From assembly GCA_020634495.1 (NCBI GenBank), contig JACKBR010000019.1:26116-90115 (forward strand): DNA of 64,000 nt. Reading direction: 5' to 3'. Positions 46,502 through 55,772 of this stretch are shown in pieces. Made by a program: the position numbers and the translations under genes. The notes below the pieces were generated by a model, which was not told the origin of the DNA, ran no database searches, and was given only the letters and a program-made list of their open reading frames with translations. The DNA comes from Ardenticatenaceae bacterium. GTDB taxonomy: Bacteria > Chloroflexota > Anaerolineae > Promineifilales > Promineifilaceae. How positions within the stretch are numbered: the first letter of the stretch is position 1; each line of letters opens with the position of its first letter.

Positions 46502-48403
46502 ATGATTGAATTAGCGAATGATCGCTGGTTTCCTGTTGTCAACTTAGCGTTGGCAGCAACTGCGGCGATGCTTTGGTATCTGACTTCTGGCGGGTTTGGT
46601 TGGCCGTTGTTAGTTGTTATTTTGGTTCCTTGGGCACTACGTATTGCGGCGGGCCGGTCTCCATTCCGCCGGTCCCGGTTTGATGGATGGCTGTTGGCTT
46701 TTGGCATTACGGCCGTAATTAGCACGTTCACCGCTTACAACAGCAATGCAGCCGCTGGCAAGTTCTGGATTTTGGTGGGGGCGCTGGCCATTTATTTTGC
46801 CATTGTTACGGTATCGCGCCGGGATGCCTGGCTGTTGGCTGGCGTAGCGGGGCCAGTTGGGGCGTTGCTGGCCATCTATTTTGTGATGAGCAACAACTGG
46901 CGGCAGTGGCCAGCAGAAATTCCCTTCTTTAATCGCATTGGGGCGGCGTGGATGTCGATACGGCCGTCTTTCCCCCTTCCTGTTCTGCATCCCAACACCC
47001 TGGGTGGCATGATGGCATTGATGCTGCCCTTTACCCTCGCCTTTGGCATTTTTGCCTGGCGCAAACGCCAGATGCGCTGGGTGCAGTTGGCGGTTGTTTC
47101 CGGTGGCATCACAGTGGGCGGGCTTATTTTTACCAGTTCGTTGGGAGCCTGGTTGGCATTGGCTGTGGGGCTGGGCTGCTGGTTTGTTTGGGAGGCAAGT
47201 GGGCGGCTGAAAAAAAAGGTACCCTTCTCACAAAAAGCGATTTTTGCCGGGTTCATGTTGGCCTTGCTGCTGCTTAGCGGCCTGATTTTGGCCGCCATGT
47301 TGGGCAGCGGCGAGGGCCAAGAGGCCAGCGCAACGCGCCTGGGTCTGGCCCGTCAGACGCTTTATTTAATTGAGGATTTTGCGTTAACTGGTAGTGGTTT
47401 AGCCACCTTTCCCGCGTTATATGCCCAATACATTCAGGTAACACCCGTCTTTTTTGCCGCCTACAGCAATCTTTATTTAGACGTCTGGTTAGAACAAGGC
47501 ATTGTGGCCTTTGTGGTGGTGCTGGGGATAGTCAGCGGCAGTTTTTGGCTGCTCTTCAAGCAGTCGGCATTCTGGCCAGAAGCCCAGCAACGAGAAACGG
47601 TGGTTGTTCCTGGCGAGGGTGACGAAACACGACGAAAACGGCGGAAATCGCGGCAAAAATCTGGGAAATTGACGCCATCTGAGATGGTTTTATTCCAATG
47701 GGCGGCTTTTGCCAGCCTGTTGGTCATGGCCCTGCATGGTTTAATTGATGATGCCTTGTTTGGCGACCAGGCTTCTCCGCTGCTTTTTTTTGCGCCAGCA
47801 ATGGTTATTTTGGTGACGCGGCGGCGAAATTCAAAAGAGGGTGTGCCAACGGCCGTACGACGTCGGCGGTGGGCCATTGGCGGGGGGATGGTTGTCCTCC
47901 TGGTGCTGGGCCTCTTTTTTGGTTTTCGCCAGAAGGTGCAGGCTCAATGGTATGCGAATTTGGGCGCTTTAGAATTGGCGCGGGCTGAGCTGGTCGGCTG
48001 GCCAACAAATCGTTGGGACGATGGTGAAGATTTGGAGCGGTTTGATGCCGCAGTGGCGCATTTTGAGCAGGCGCTCACCGTGGATGCGGGCAATAGAACG
48101 GCGAATCATCGGTTGGGAACCATTGCTATGGTCAGGCGCGATTATGAAACGGCCGTTTCCCAGCTAGAACAGGCGCAAACGGCCGCTGCCACCCATCGTG
48201 GCGTTACCAAATCTTTAGGCTACAGTTATGTTTGGCGCAGCCAATTTGAAAAAGCCGCAGAAACCCTGGCCGTCATTCCCGAATCACGCGCAGAAATGGC
48301 TGTTTACAGCAGCTGGTGGGAACGCCAAAACCGCCCCGATCTTGCCCTGAAAGCCAGCGAGATGGTAGCAATTTTAGAAAATGTCACGATGTTGTTGCCA
48401 TAA
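46502..48403 (+). CDS. O-antigen ligase/polymerase-like membrane protein with C-terminal TPRs
   Basis: 633 residues. About 10-12 hydrophobic segments span 1-470. The Wzy_C-type loop is GLARQTLYLIEDFALTGSGL...YSNLYLDVWLEQGIVAF. Residues about 500-630 are soluble and built of TPR-like helices (DAAVAHFEQALTVDAGNRTA, RRDYETAVSQLEQAQTA, QFEKAAETLAVI). Probably polymerises or ligates glycan repeat units at the outer face. ATG at 46502 after a weak GGAATTCG. Starts a new transcription unit after the terminator at 46319. Confidence 0.85.
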   Translation: MIELANDRWFPVVNLALAATAAMLWYLTSGGFGWPLLVVILVPWALRIAAGRSPFRRSRFDGWLLAFGITAVISTFTAYNSNAAAGKFWILVGALAIYFAIVTVSRRDAWLLAGVAGPVGALLAIYFVMSNNWRQWPAEIPFFNRIGAAWMSIRPSFPLPVLHPNTLGGMMALMLPFTLAFGIFAWRKRQMRWVQLAVVSGGITVGGLIFTSSLGAWLALAVGLGCWFVWEASGRLKKKVPFSQKAIFAGFMLALLLLSGLILAAMLGSGEGQEASATRLGLARQTLYLIEDFALTGSGLATFPALYAQYIQVTPVFFAAYSNLYLDVWLEQGIVAFVVVLGIVSGSFWLLFKQSAFWPEAQQRETVVVPGEGDETRRKRRKSRQKSGKLTPSEMVLFQWAAFASLLVMALHGLIDDALFGDQASPLLFFAPAMVILVTRRRNSKEGVPTAVRRRRWAIGGGMVVLLVLGLFFGFRQKVQAQWYANLGALELARAELVGWPTNRWDDGEDLERFDAAVAHFEQALTVDAGNRTANHRLGTIAMVRRDYETAVSQLEQAQTAAATHRGVTKSLGYSYVWRSQFEKAAETLAVIPESRAEMAVYSSWWERQNRPDLALKASEMVAILENVTMLLP

Positions 48404-48494
48404 TCTTATGATCTTAAGAAAGTTCGCAGCTTTGTAAGGTTACTGTGTATGCTTGAAACGAAATATTCAATCCTTAACTGTACGAGGGAAAATT

Positions 48495-48725
48495 ATGAAG
48501 GACGCATTAAGTAGATTTTGGGCAGCTTGGAAAAAATTTGGTCACTTTATGGGTGATTTAGTGGCGCGGATTGTGCTGACAATTTTCTATTTCACCATTT
48601 TTTTGCCATTTGGCCTGATTATTACGATTTTTAGCGATCAGCTGGATATGAAAGATTTAACCCCCTCCTGGCTGGAACGCAAAACAAAAGATTTGACGTT
48701 GGATGACGCACGGAGGCTTTGGTAA
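48495..48725 (+). CDS. SxtJ-like small membrane protein
   Basis: 76 residues from the ATG at 48495, preceded by GAGGG; an ATG at 48453 is in frame but has no site. Central helix pair VARIVLTIFYFTIFLPFGLIITIF. The last residues (WLERKTKDLTLDDARRLW) and the position directly before a NodU/CmcH carbamoyltransferase match the SxtJ family of short proteins found beside SxtI. It ends at 48725, the base before the carbamoyltransferase ATG. Confidence 0.65.
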   Translation: MKDALSRFWAAWKKFGHFMGDLVARIVLTIFYFTIFLPFGLIITIFSDQLDMKDLTPSWLERKTKDLTLDDARRLW

Positions 48726-50591
48726 ATGTATATTTTAGGCGTATCTTGTTATTATCATGATTCAGCTGCGGCTATTCTAGAAGACGGCGTGCTCATCGCT
48801 GCGTCTGAAGAAGAACGTTTTTCCCGCAAAAAGCATGATTTTGGTTATCCGGCCCAGGCAATTGCTTTTTGCCTGGAGCAGGCTGGCATTACCGCGCAGG
48901 ATTTGGACTATGTGGTTTTTTATGAGAAGCCACTGCAAAAGTTTGAGCGTATTTTGATGACGACGCTGCAAACTTTTCCCCAGTCTTACCCGGTTTTCCG
49001 CGAATCTATGGTAGCCTGGTTTAACGAGAAGTTGTGGATTAAGGGTGAGCTGCTCACGAAGCTCAACATTCCTGATGAGAAGCTGCTTTTTGTGGAGCAC
49101 CATCTTAGCCATGCGGCCAGCGCCTTTTTCTGCTCTCCGTACGAAGAAGCGGCCGTTCTCACGGTTGATGGTGTTGGTGAATGGACGACGACGACCTTGG
49201 GTAAGGCAACGGCCGTTTGGGAGCAAACACCAGATGGAACGCCTGGCAGCCAGAAAAGCAACGCCATTGATCTGTTTCAGGAGGTCAAATTCCCTCACTC
49301 CATCGGTCTGCTGTACTCTGCCTTCACTGCCTTTTTAGGTTTCCGGGTGAACAATGGCGAATACAAAGTGATGGGTATGTCGCCTTATGGCAAGCCCACC
49401 CGCATGGATGATGTGTACAAGGTGTTCAACGTTGCAGACGACGCCAGCTTCCGCCTAAATATGGATTATTTCTCCTTCCATAAATCTACCAAGCGTACCT
49501 TTAGCAATAAATTCATTGATCTGTTTGGCGAACCGCGGGTGCATGATTCAATTTTCTACACACCCACCACCCATCCCAACAAAGATCATCCGCAGTGGGA
49601 TCAGAAAACGGCCGAACAAAATCAATATTATGCCGACATCGCTGCCAGCATCCAGCGCGTGACCGAAGATACCATGCTGAAGATGGTGGGCCATGCTTAT
49701 CAGCAAACGGGCTTGAAGAACCTGTGCATTGCTGGTGGTGTGGCGCTGAATTCGGTGGCCAACGGCCGTATCATGCGCGAAGGGCCATTTGAAAGCGTTT
49801 ACATTCAGCCAGCCGCTGGTGATGCTGGCGGCGCTCTAGGGGCAGCCCTGTATGCTTACCACGTTTTGCTAGGCAAACCACGCAAATTCTTTATGGAATC
49901 TGCCTACTGGGGCAAATCCTACACCCACGATGAACACAAAGCGGCCATCGAAGATTATGGCTACAGCTACGAATATGTAGAGGACATCGACAAAATAGCT
50001 GAACAGATGGTAGATGACATGCTCGGAAAGCGCGTCATTGGTCTGTACCAGGGTCGGTTTGAGTGGGGGCCACGTGCTTTGGGCAACCGCTCCATTATGG
50101 CCGACCCGCGCGGCGCTGAAATGAAAGGCATTGTGAACGAGCGCATCAAATTCCGTGAGCCGTTCCGCCCCTTTGCGCCAGTGGTGCTAGAAGACCGCGC
50201 CCCAGAGTTTTGGCAAGATTTGGATGATCATAAAAAGACCTATCCTTATCGCTTTATGCTTTCTGTTTGCCGTACACAACCCGGGCAAGGGCACAAGATT
50301 CAGGCAGTAGACCATGAGGGAAGCGGCCGTATTCAAACAGTGCGCCGCGAATGGAACCCGCTTTACTACCGGGCCATCGAGCTGTTTGGCGAAGCTACTG
50401 GGGTTCCAGTACTGCTCAACACCAGCTTTAACCTGCGTGGTGAACCGATTGTGACCACCCCGGCCAATGCGCTGAATACTTTTACCCAAAGTGATATCGA
50501 CACCTTATACATGGATGGCTTTATCGTTCGTAAGAGTCAAAACAAGGCTAATACGATAAAAAAGCCTGAAATCACCTATGCAAAGGATTGA
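48726..50591 (+). CDS. NodU/CmcH/SxtI-type O-carbamoyltransferase
   Basis: 621 residues, full length. The N-terminal Kae1-like domain shows ILGVSCYYHDSAAAILEDG, ASEEERFSRKKHD and HHLSHA (His125, 126, 129), the metal- and substrate-binding motif. The C-terminal YrdC-like part has QGRFEWGPRALGNRSIMADPR and LLNTSFNLRGEPIV. Uses carbamoyl phosphate and ATP to transfer a carbamoyl group to a hydroxyl, here presumably on the sugar polymer. Part of the SxtJ-like/carbamoyltransferase/SGNH/DUF5989 module. Confidence 0.92.
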   Translation: MYILGVSCYYHDSAAAILEDGVLIAASEEERFSRKKHDFGYPAQAIAFCLEQAGITAQDLDYVVFYEKPLQKFERILMTTLQTFPQSYPVFRESMVAWFNEKLWIKGELLTKLNIPDEKLLFVEHHLSHAASAFFCSPYEEAAVLTVDGVGEWTTTTLGKATAVWEQTPDGTPGSQKSNAIDLFQEVKFPHSIGLLYSAFTAFLGFRVNNGEYKVMGMSPYGKPTRMDDVYKVFNVADDASFRLNMDYFSFHKSTKRTFSNKFIDLFGEPRVHDSIFYTPTTHPNKDHPQWDQKTAEQNQYYADIAASIQRVTEDTMLKMVGHAYQQTGLKNLCIAGGVALNSVANGRIMREGPFESVYIQPAAGDAGGALGAALYAYHVLLGKPRKFFMESAYWGKSYTHDEHKAAIEDYGYSYEYVEDIDKIAEQMVDDMLGKRVIGLYQGRFEWGPRALGNRSIMADPRGAEMKGIVNERIKFREPFRPFAPVVLEDRAPEFWQDLDDHKKTYPYRFMLSVCRTQPGQGHKIQAVDHEGSGRIQTVRREWNPLYYRAIELFGEATGVPVLLNTSFNLRGEPIVTTPANALNTFTQSDIDTLYMDGFIVRKSQNKANTIKKPEITYAKD

Positions 50592-50593
50592 TA

Positions 50594-51814
50594 ATGCGTA
50601 AGCTGCTGCAAAATTTAGCAATGCTTTTTGTTAGTTTGCTGTTTACCCTGGCGTTGTTAGAAGGTGCTGCGCGTATCTTCAAACTGGGTACCGGGCTCTT
50701 CTGGCAGCCAGACTCACAGTTGGGTTGGGTTAACATTCCCGATGCCAGCGGTTGGGAATCTTGCTATGGGGAATGTGAAATTCGCGTGACCATTAACAGC
50801 AAGGGCTTACGCGACCGCGAAATACCCTATGAAAAAGAGCCAGAGACGACCCGCATCTTGATGCTGGGCGATTCCACCACGGCCGCCATGCAGGTAGCGT
50901 TGGAAGATACGTTTGTGAAGCAGCTAGAAAGTGAGCTGAACAAAAATGCTGGCGATTGGGAAGTGATCAATGGCGGTGTGAACGCCTACGGCACAGACAA
51001 CGAACTGCTCTTTTATCGGCTAGAAGGCGAAAAGTATGCACCAGATGTTGTTTTTCTAAATATGTATCTGGCAAATGATATTTATAATAACAATCCCACA
51101 TTGGAGCTGCGTTACGGTGGCCAGGCTGCCAAACCTTACTTCACCTTAAACGACGCTGGCGAGCTTGAATTGCAAAACTTTCCTGTGGAAGATACGACTA
51201 CATTTGGGACAAAAGTAGGCACGTTTCTAAAAAAGAATTTCCAACTGCCCCGCTTTGTGGCCCAAACGTTGGCTTTGCGAGGTGAAATTCCGTCCTGGCT
51301 GGCTCCGATTGTGCGTTTGTTTGGCGGTGGTCGTGGGGCGACGGCGGCAGGTGATGCGGCTCAGGCGGCAGAAGGCGCGTCTGGTGAAGATGGTGCGGAA
51401 ACGGCCGTGCAAACACCACAGCGCCGCCCAGACATTTGTGACCCAGACCCAGTGGCCATTGTCGAAAATGCCTGGAACGTTACCGAAGCGCTCATCCTGG
51501 AGTTAGAAAAAGAAGTGGAGGCCAATGGCGCGGAACTGGCCATTTTAATTATCCCGGCTGCGCCCCAAATTGTGCCGCCAGAAGCAGATGCCGAATGGTA
51601 TTGTGATGTGCCCAACGACCGCCTAACCGCTTTTCTAGAGGATGCTGGCATACCGTATCTGGACATGCTGCCAGCTTTCCGCGAGGAAGCATTGGACGGG
51701 AATGGCCCATACTACTTTGAAAAAGATTTCCATATGAATACCCTGGGGCATGATTTAACAACCGATTTGTTGTATCAGTTTGTAGACGAAACTTTCGTTA
51801 ATGCTGATAATTAA
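50594..51814 (+). CDS. SGNH/GDSL-type hydrolase (membrane-anchored)
   Basis: Starts at the ATG at 50594 (AAGGA 8 bases upstream; an in-frame TTG at 50588 is weaker), 2 bases past the carbamoyltransferase stop. N-terminal anchor MRKLLQNLAMLFVSLLFTLALLEGA. SGNH features: MLGDSTTAAMQ (block I, nucleophile Ser), NGGVNAYGTDNEL (block II/III) and FHMNTLGHDL near the C-terminus (block V with Asp-x-x-His, here FEKDFHMN). An acidic low-complexity stretch around 240-290. Probably an O-acetyl esterase or transferase acting on the carbamoylated glycan. Confidence 0.85.
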   Translation: MRKLLQNLAMLFVSLLFTLALLEGAARIFKLGTGLFWQPDSQLGWVNIPDASGWESCYGECEIRVTINSKGLRDREIPYEKEPETTRILMLGDSTTAAMQVALEDTFVKQLESELNKNAGDWEVINGGVNAYGTDNELLFYRLEGEKYAPDVVFLNMYLANDIYNNNPTLELRYGGQAAKPYFTLNDAGELELQNFPVEDTTTFGTKVGTFLKKNFQLPRFVAQTLALRGEIPSWLAPIVRLFGGGRGATAAGDAAQAAEGASGEDGAETAVQTPQRRPDICDPDPVAIVENAWNVTEALILELEKEVEANGAELAILIIPAAPQIVPPEADAEWYCDVPNDRLTAFLEDAGIPYLDMLPAFREEALDGNGPYYFEKDFHMNTLGHDLTTDLLYQFVDETFVNADN

Positions 51815-51949
51815 TGTAAATATCAAGAAAAACCAAGTAAGATACTGACCAGAGCCAAACTTACAAAACAACATTTTGCCATTTGGCCATAAAAATAATT
51901 CTAAGCCTTTTTTAGGTCAGTAGATAATCTTCTTAGGAGAAATCAAATC

Positions 51950-52132
51950 ATGAAAAAATTTCTGCGAAGCATGTCCTCGAATGTTGGGGTTGTTGGTGAA
52001 TTGTTGTCATTTTTAGGTGCCAATAAACGCTGGTGGCTTATTCCTATGGTTGCCGTCTTGCTGCTGTTTGGATTGCTGGTCATTTTTGGTACGGCATCTG
52101 GCCTGGCTCCATTCATTTACACCCTATTTTAA
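51950..52132 (+). CDS. DUF5989-family small membrane protein
   Basis: 60 residues; AGGAG upstream of the ATG at 51950. NKRWWLIPMVAVLLLFGLLVIF is followed by GTASGLAPFIYTLF at the C-terminus; the RWWLIP and APFIYTLF ends are characteristic of DUF5989, a family usually encoded beside carbamoyltransferase/SxtJ genes. Function unknown; probably a membrane partner of the modification enzymes. Confidence 0.75.
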   Translation: MKKFLRSMSSNVGVVGELLSFLGANKRWWLIPMVAVLLLFGLLVIFGTASGLAPFIYTLF

Positions 52133-52156
52133 TATTTTTTAGGACTTACCCGGATC

Positions 52157-52204
52157 TGACAGGCTTCTTCTAGCCACCGTTATCTACAATCACGAAGCCT
52201 GTCA
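52157..52204. repeat. TGACAGGCTTC / GAAGCCTGTCA hairpin
   Basis: Perfect 11-bp arms with a 26-base loop, 25 bases after the DUF5989 stop. No T-run follows. The arm resembles widespread bacterial CTGACAGGCTT-type repeats; it may be a repeat rather than a terminator. Confidence 0.45.
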
Positions 52205-52285
52205 GGTTCTACATGGTATACGCAAACGCGAAAGCCCGCATAAGTTAATATTCTTTGCTGCTAATTTTCAAATCTACTTTTACCG

Positions 52286-52330
52286 ACGCGCTGCGCTTCA
52301 CGTGAGGCGCAGCGCGTTTACTGTATTGTT
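52286..52330 (+). terminator. GC-rich hairpin ending the carbamoyltransferase unit
   Basis: ACGCGCTGCGC (52286-52296) and GCGCAGCGCGT (52307-52317), perfect 11 bp, with a loop that is itself TCACGTGA; followed by TTACTGTATTGTTA. Lies before the BNR gene. Confidence 0.65.
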
Positions 52331-52404
52331 AAGCTTTGCAGTGCCAGGAGTCACCCAGCTTTCATTCCTTCTTGCCAAGACACTGCCTCAACGACTGACT
52401 AATT

Positions 52405-55116
52405 ATGAAAAAAATACAGAAATCTCTTACTTTTCGCTTGTTTTTATTTGTGGCTGTTTTGTCTCTTTTGGTTGTTAGTGGGTTAACTGCGCTGGCCCAA
52501 ACAGAGGAAGATCGCATTTGGAGCGATCCGATCAATATTTCGGGGAGCGGGGCTGCTTCTGAGCCATCTTTGTCGCAGGATACCAATGGCACATATCATC
52601 TGTTTTGGCGCGATGAGTTTGCGGGCATTTTGTACACAAATGGAGATGGTCAAACCTGGTCTGATCCGGTTTCGCCACGCTTTCCCTTTAGTGAACCGCC
52701 GTTTGGCGCTTTGGGGGATGATGGATTTGAAGGCTTCTTTTCACCCTCTGTTTTTGTTGATCCCCAAAATCGGGCGCATGCGCTGTGGGTAAATGAAGAT
52801 GATGAGATGTTTTACAGTCGCTCTGGTGTCGCAGATATTACGGCAAGTTCAGCGGGTTGGACGGGGCCTCAACTTTTGGCCAGAAATGTGTTTAACTATC
52901 TGATTGCTGCTGGGGAAAACGGCCGTTTACATTTGCTTTATGTTGCAGTGCGGCCAACAGACACGGTGGAGCCAGGCATCATCTACCGCTATTCCGACGA
53001 TGGCGGCGCGGTTTGGTCTACGCCTGGCAATGTGTACGCCTCAGATTATTACCGCACGATTACCCCTGGTGAAGCCAATATTCATCTCATGGCTGGCGAT
53101 GGCTCAAACGTTTTTGCCGTTTGGGACAATCGTGATCTAGATACGGTGTTTATTGCTCGTTCTACGGACAATGGGGAAACCTGGGATGAACCCCGCGCCG
53201 TCGATCAGCGTCTGGCGGAAGACCCGGTGGATTCAACAGGCCCATCACAAATTAACTTGCTGGTAAACGGCAGCGATGTGAATGTAACCTGGCGTGCCAG
53301 CCACGGCGAAGAGCAATGTGCCCAATATGTGCAGCAATCAGCAGATAGTGGCGCAACCTGGTCGGACACGCAATTGGTGCATGAAGGTGAAATTAATTGC
53401 CCTGAAGACGGCCGTTTTGTGCAAGGCGTCAATGGGTTGCTCTTCCTCATCTCCACTCTGGAAGATACCGTTTACATGCAGGCACAGGATGGCGAGCAGT
53501 GGAGCCGGCCTATTGAGCAAGCGCCCTTGGCCAACTTTACCGATCCCGCAACCTACCGAAATGTCCGGTTTGGCTGCCATCAGACTGATATAACCCCAGA
53601 AAACCGCCTGTTGGTCATCGGCTGTGGCAGCAGTAACGACGATGACATCTGGCAAATCTCACGGCCGTTGGGCACCATAGAAAACTGGTCATCTCGCTTT
53701 GTGCCCACGTCAGTATGGAGCCAACCAGTCGCCGTTGCCACTGCCGAGGTGCAAATGTTACAGCCCCATCTGGTAGTTGGCGGCGACTCCCGTTTGCACG
53801 CTTTTTGGAGCCAATCAGAAAACCCCGTGGCTACGGGGCGCATCAGTAACCCGCTAAACATTCCCGGCAACCAAATTTTTTATTCCCGGTTTGACGCTGG
53901 GGTCTGGTCAGCGCCGCGACCTGTCCTGCAATCTCCGAATGGCAGCCAGGCAGATTACCCGGCTGTGGCCACCGACCGCCAGGGCAGCCTGTTTGTAGCC
54001 TGGGCGGGGAACCAGCCAAACGGCATCTACTTTAGCCGCTCATTGGCCGACCGCGCCGCTTCGGTAACTGAATGGATTACGCCGCAGCTGCTGCCTGCGC
54101 CGCGAGAATCGGCTACCTGGCCGAGCATGGTGTCTGATGGCGAAAGTACCATTTACGTAGCTTACACAATCCCGTTAAATGAGGATCGTGGTATTTACCT
54201 GACGCGCTCTGAGGATAATGGTGATAGCTGGTCAGATGCGATTTTGGCATTTGATGGCATAGCGGCAAATTGGGACTTAATTGGCCCGGTGAGCCTGTCC
54301 CGTTCTTTGGATGGAACGTTGCATTTGCTGTGGACACGCTGGACGCAAATCCCAGAGATGCAGGCCGTGGCTCTGGCTTATGCCCGCTCAGAAGACGATG
54401 GGCAAACCTGGTCTGAGCCGGAAATTGTGACGGAGGAGCCTTTGCTGGGCAGCAGCCTTTTGGCTGTTCAGGAGCGTTTTGTTCACCGCACGTGGACTGG
54501 TCTGATCGACGGCCGTCCCGTTATTTGGCACCAATTCTCTGAAGATGGCGGTATTACCTGGGGCAGCACTGGCCGCATTGTGGACCCCGGTCTGATTTCT
54601 GGCCCAACGGCTTTGATTGCTGACCAAAATGAGAATCCGATTATTGTGCAGCTGGCGGAAACAAATGCAGGTCAGCTTGTCTTGCAAGAATGGGTCTGGA
54701 CAGTTGATCGCTGGGTGGCTGGTGACCGACGGACTTTGCAGGATACGGCCGTAAATGCTGATGCCATCGCCGCCATTGCTGATCCGAAAGGCCAAATCGC
54801 AGTTATGTACGGCAGCCTGATCACCGAAGACGCTACTTTAATAGACGAAATTATCTTTACTGGCCGTCAATGGCAGGTTGATGAATCACAGCCTACCCGA
54901 ACACCGCTGCCTACTCTGACGCCCACGCCGGAAGTGCTGCCCACCGAAACGCCAATTCCCCAACCGACACCAACGCCAACGGCGACTTTAGCGCCGGTGC
55001 AAAATGTTAGTCCACTTAGCGGGAGCTCTGGTGGCATTGTGGTAGGTGTTGTTGTGGCCCTCCTGCTGGTAGGTGGCATTTTTGCCTTTGGTTGGCGGGC
55101 AGCTCGCTCAAAATAA
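52405..55116 (+). CDS. Sialidase-like BNR/Asp-box repeat surface protein
   Basis: 903 residues. Signal peptide LTFRLFLFVAVLSLLVVSGLTALAQ; about ten bladed repeats with Asp boxes (SxDxGxTW): YSDDGGAVWS, STDNGETWDE, SADSGATWSD, SEDNGDSWSD, SEDDGQTWSE and SEDGGITWGS. A Thr/Pro spacer (PTRTPLPTLTPTPE...PTPTPTATLAP) leads to a C-terminal membrane helix (VVGVVVALLLVGGIFAFGW). Such proteins fold as six-bladed propellers and may be sialidases or only bind glycans; the Arg triad was not confirmed. Exported and anchored on the cell surface. Confidence 0.85.
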   Translation: MKKIQKSLTFRLFLFVAVLSLLVVSGLTALAQTEEDRIWSDPINISGSGAASEPSLSQDTNGTYHLFWRDEFAGILYTNGDGQTWSDPVSPRFPFSEPPFGALGDDGFEGFFSPSVFVDPQNRAHALWVNEDDEMFYSRSGVADITASSAGWTGPQLLARNVFNYLIAAGENGRLHLLYVAVRPTDTVEPGIIYRYSDDGGAVWSTPGNVYASDYYRTITPGEANIHLMAGDGSNVFAVWDNRDLDTVFIARSTDNGETWDEPRAVDQRLAEDPVDSTGPSQINLLVNGSDVNVTWRASHGEEQCAQYVQQSADSGATWSDTQLVHEGEINCPEDGRFVQGVNGLLFLISTLEDTVYMQAQDGEQWSRPIEQAPLANFTDPATYRNVRFGCHQTDITPENRLLVIGCGSSNDDDIWQISRPLGTIENWSSRFVPTSVWSQPVAVATAEVQMLQPHLVVGGDSRLHAFWSQSENPVATGRISNPLNIPGNQIFYSRFDAGVWSAPRPVLQSPNGSQADYPAVATDRQGSLFVAWAGNQPNGIYFSRSLADRAASVTEWITPQLLPAPRESATWPSMVSDGESTIYVAYTIPLNEDRGIYLTRSEDNGDSWSDAILAFDGIAANWDLIGPVSLSRSLDGTLHLLWTRWTQIPEMQAVALAYARSEDDGQTWSEPEIVTEEPLLGSSLLAVQERFVHRTWTGLIDGRPVIWHQFSEDGGITWGSTGRIVDPGLISGPTALIADQNENPIIVQLAETNAGQLVLQEWVWTVDRWVAGDRRTLQDTAVNADAIAAIADPKGQIAVMYGSLITEDATLIDEIIFTGRQWQVDESQPTRTPLPTLTPTPEVLPTETPIPQPTPTPTATLAPVQNVSPLSGSSGGIVVGVVVALLLVGGIFAFGWRAARSK

Positions 55117-55295
55117 GCGGCAAATGTGAGGCCGGGTTAGCCCAGCCAAGTAAGGTGCATCTTAAGAGTGGGAAAGTAGTATGAACCCCGTACCAAAAAG
55201 GCTGTTATGTAGCTGCCTGGGGGAAGTTGCCCAAACAATTGGTACACCCTGAATTTTGCCATATCGCTTGTGTAAAAAGTAAAGGAGTTACACTC

Positions 55296-55583
55296 ATGAA
55301 ACGTATCTTTGTTGCTGGCCTGTTTACTTCATTTATTGCGCTGGTTGCCGTTAGCTCTGCATTTGCCGCTCCGGCTGCCTACATTGATCCCAATACGGGC
55401 GGCATGTTAGCTCAGGCGCTTATTGTGGTGTTGGGCATGTTAACTGGTGTTTGGTTCTTCTTCTCCAACCGGATCAAAATGTTTTTTAACCGGATGATGC
55501 GCAACCGTCGCCAAAGCAGTAACGACATGGCTGGCCAAGAAATCGTTACGCCTGAGACTCCTCAAGAGAATAACGTCCAATAA
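55296..55583 (+). CDS. Small exported membrane protein
   Basis: 95 residues from the ATG at 55296 (AAAGGAG upstream; earlier in-frame starts lack a site). Signal-peptide-like MKRIFVAGLFTSFIALVAVSSAFA with a cleavage point after AFA, then YIDPNTGGMLAQALIVVLGMLTGVWFFF (a membrane helix) and a basic/Gln-rich tail. Not recognised as a family. Conserved spacing between BNR and phosphodiesterase genes suggests a role in the same pathway. Confidence 0.65.
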   Translation: MKRIFVAGLFTSFIALVAVSSAFAAPAAYIDPNTGGMLAQALIVVLGMLTGVWFFFSNRIKMFFNRMMRNRRQSSNDMAGQEIVTPETPQENNVQ

Positions 55584-55640
55584 AAGGACAGCTCCTGATA
55601 ATCTAGTAACCAACGCAAGATGCAATGCAATTGCGTACGT

Positions 55641-55697
55641 GCTTGCCGAAAAGCATAGTAAAAATTGTTTTAACAATACGGTGGTTTTTCGGTAAGC
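55641..55697 (+). promoter_or_regulatory. Long RNA hairpin upstream of the phosphodiesterase gene
   Basis: GCTTGCCGAAAA (55641-55652) pairs with TTTTCGGTAAGC (55686-55697), 11 Watson-Crick pairs plus one G-U; inside is ATTGTT-TT-AACAAT (55664-55677). It ends 75 bases before the ATG. A leader structure, or the terminator of the preceding small gene without a good T-run. Confidence 0.4.
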
Positions 55698-55772
55698 ATG
55701 CGGTTTACTCCTCAATTGTTTCCATTCTGCTTTTCACCGACGCCACCAACATTCGGAAGATAGATAATAAAC

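Noticed and set aside
52157..52204. CTGACAGGCTT hairpin as a strong terminator
   Set aside because: No T-run follows; kept only as a repeat. The GC hairpin at 52286 fits termination better.
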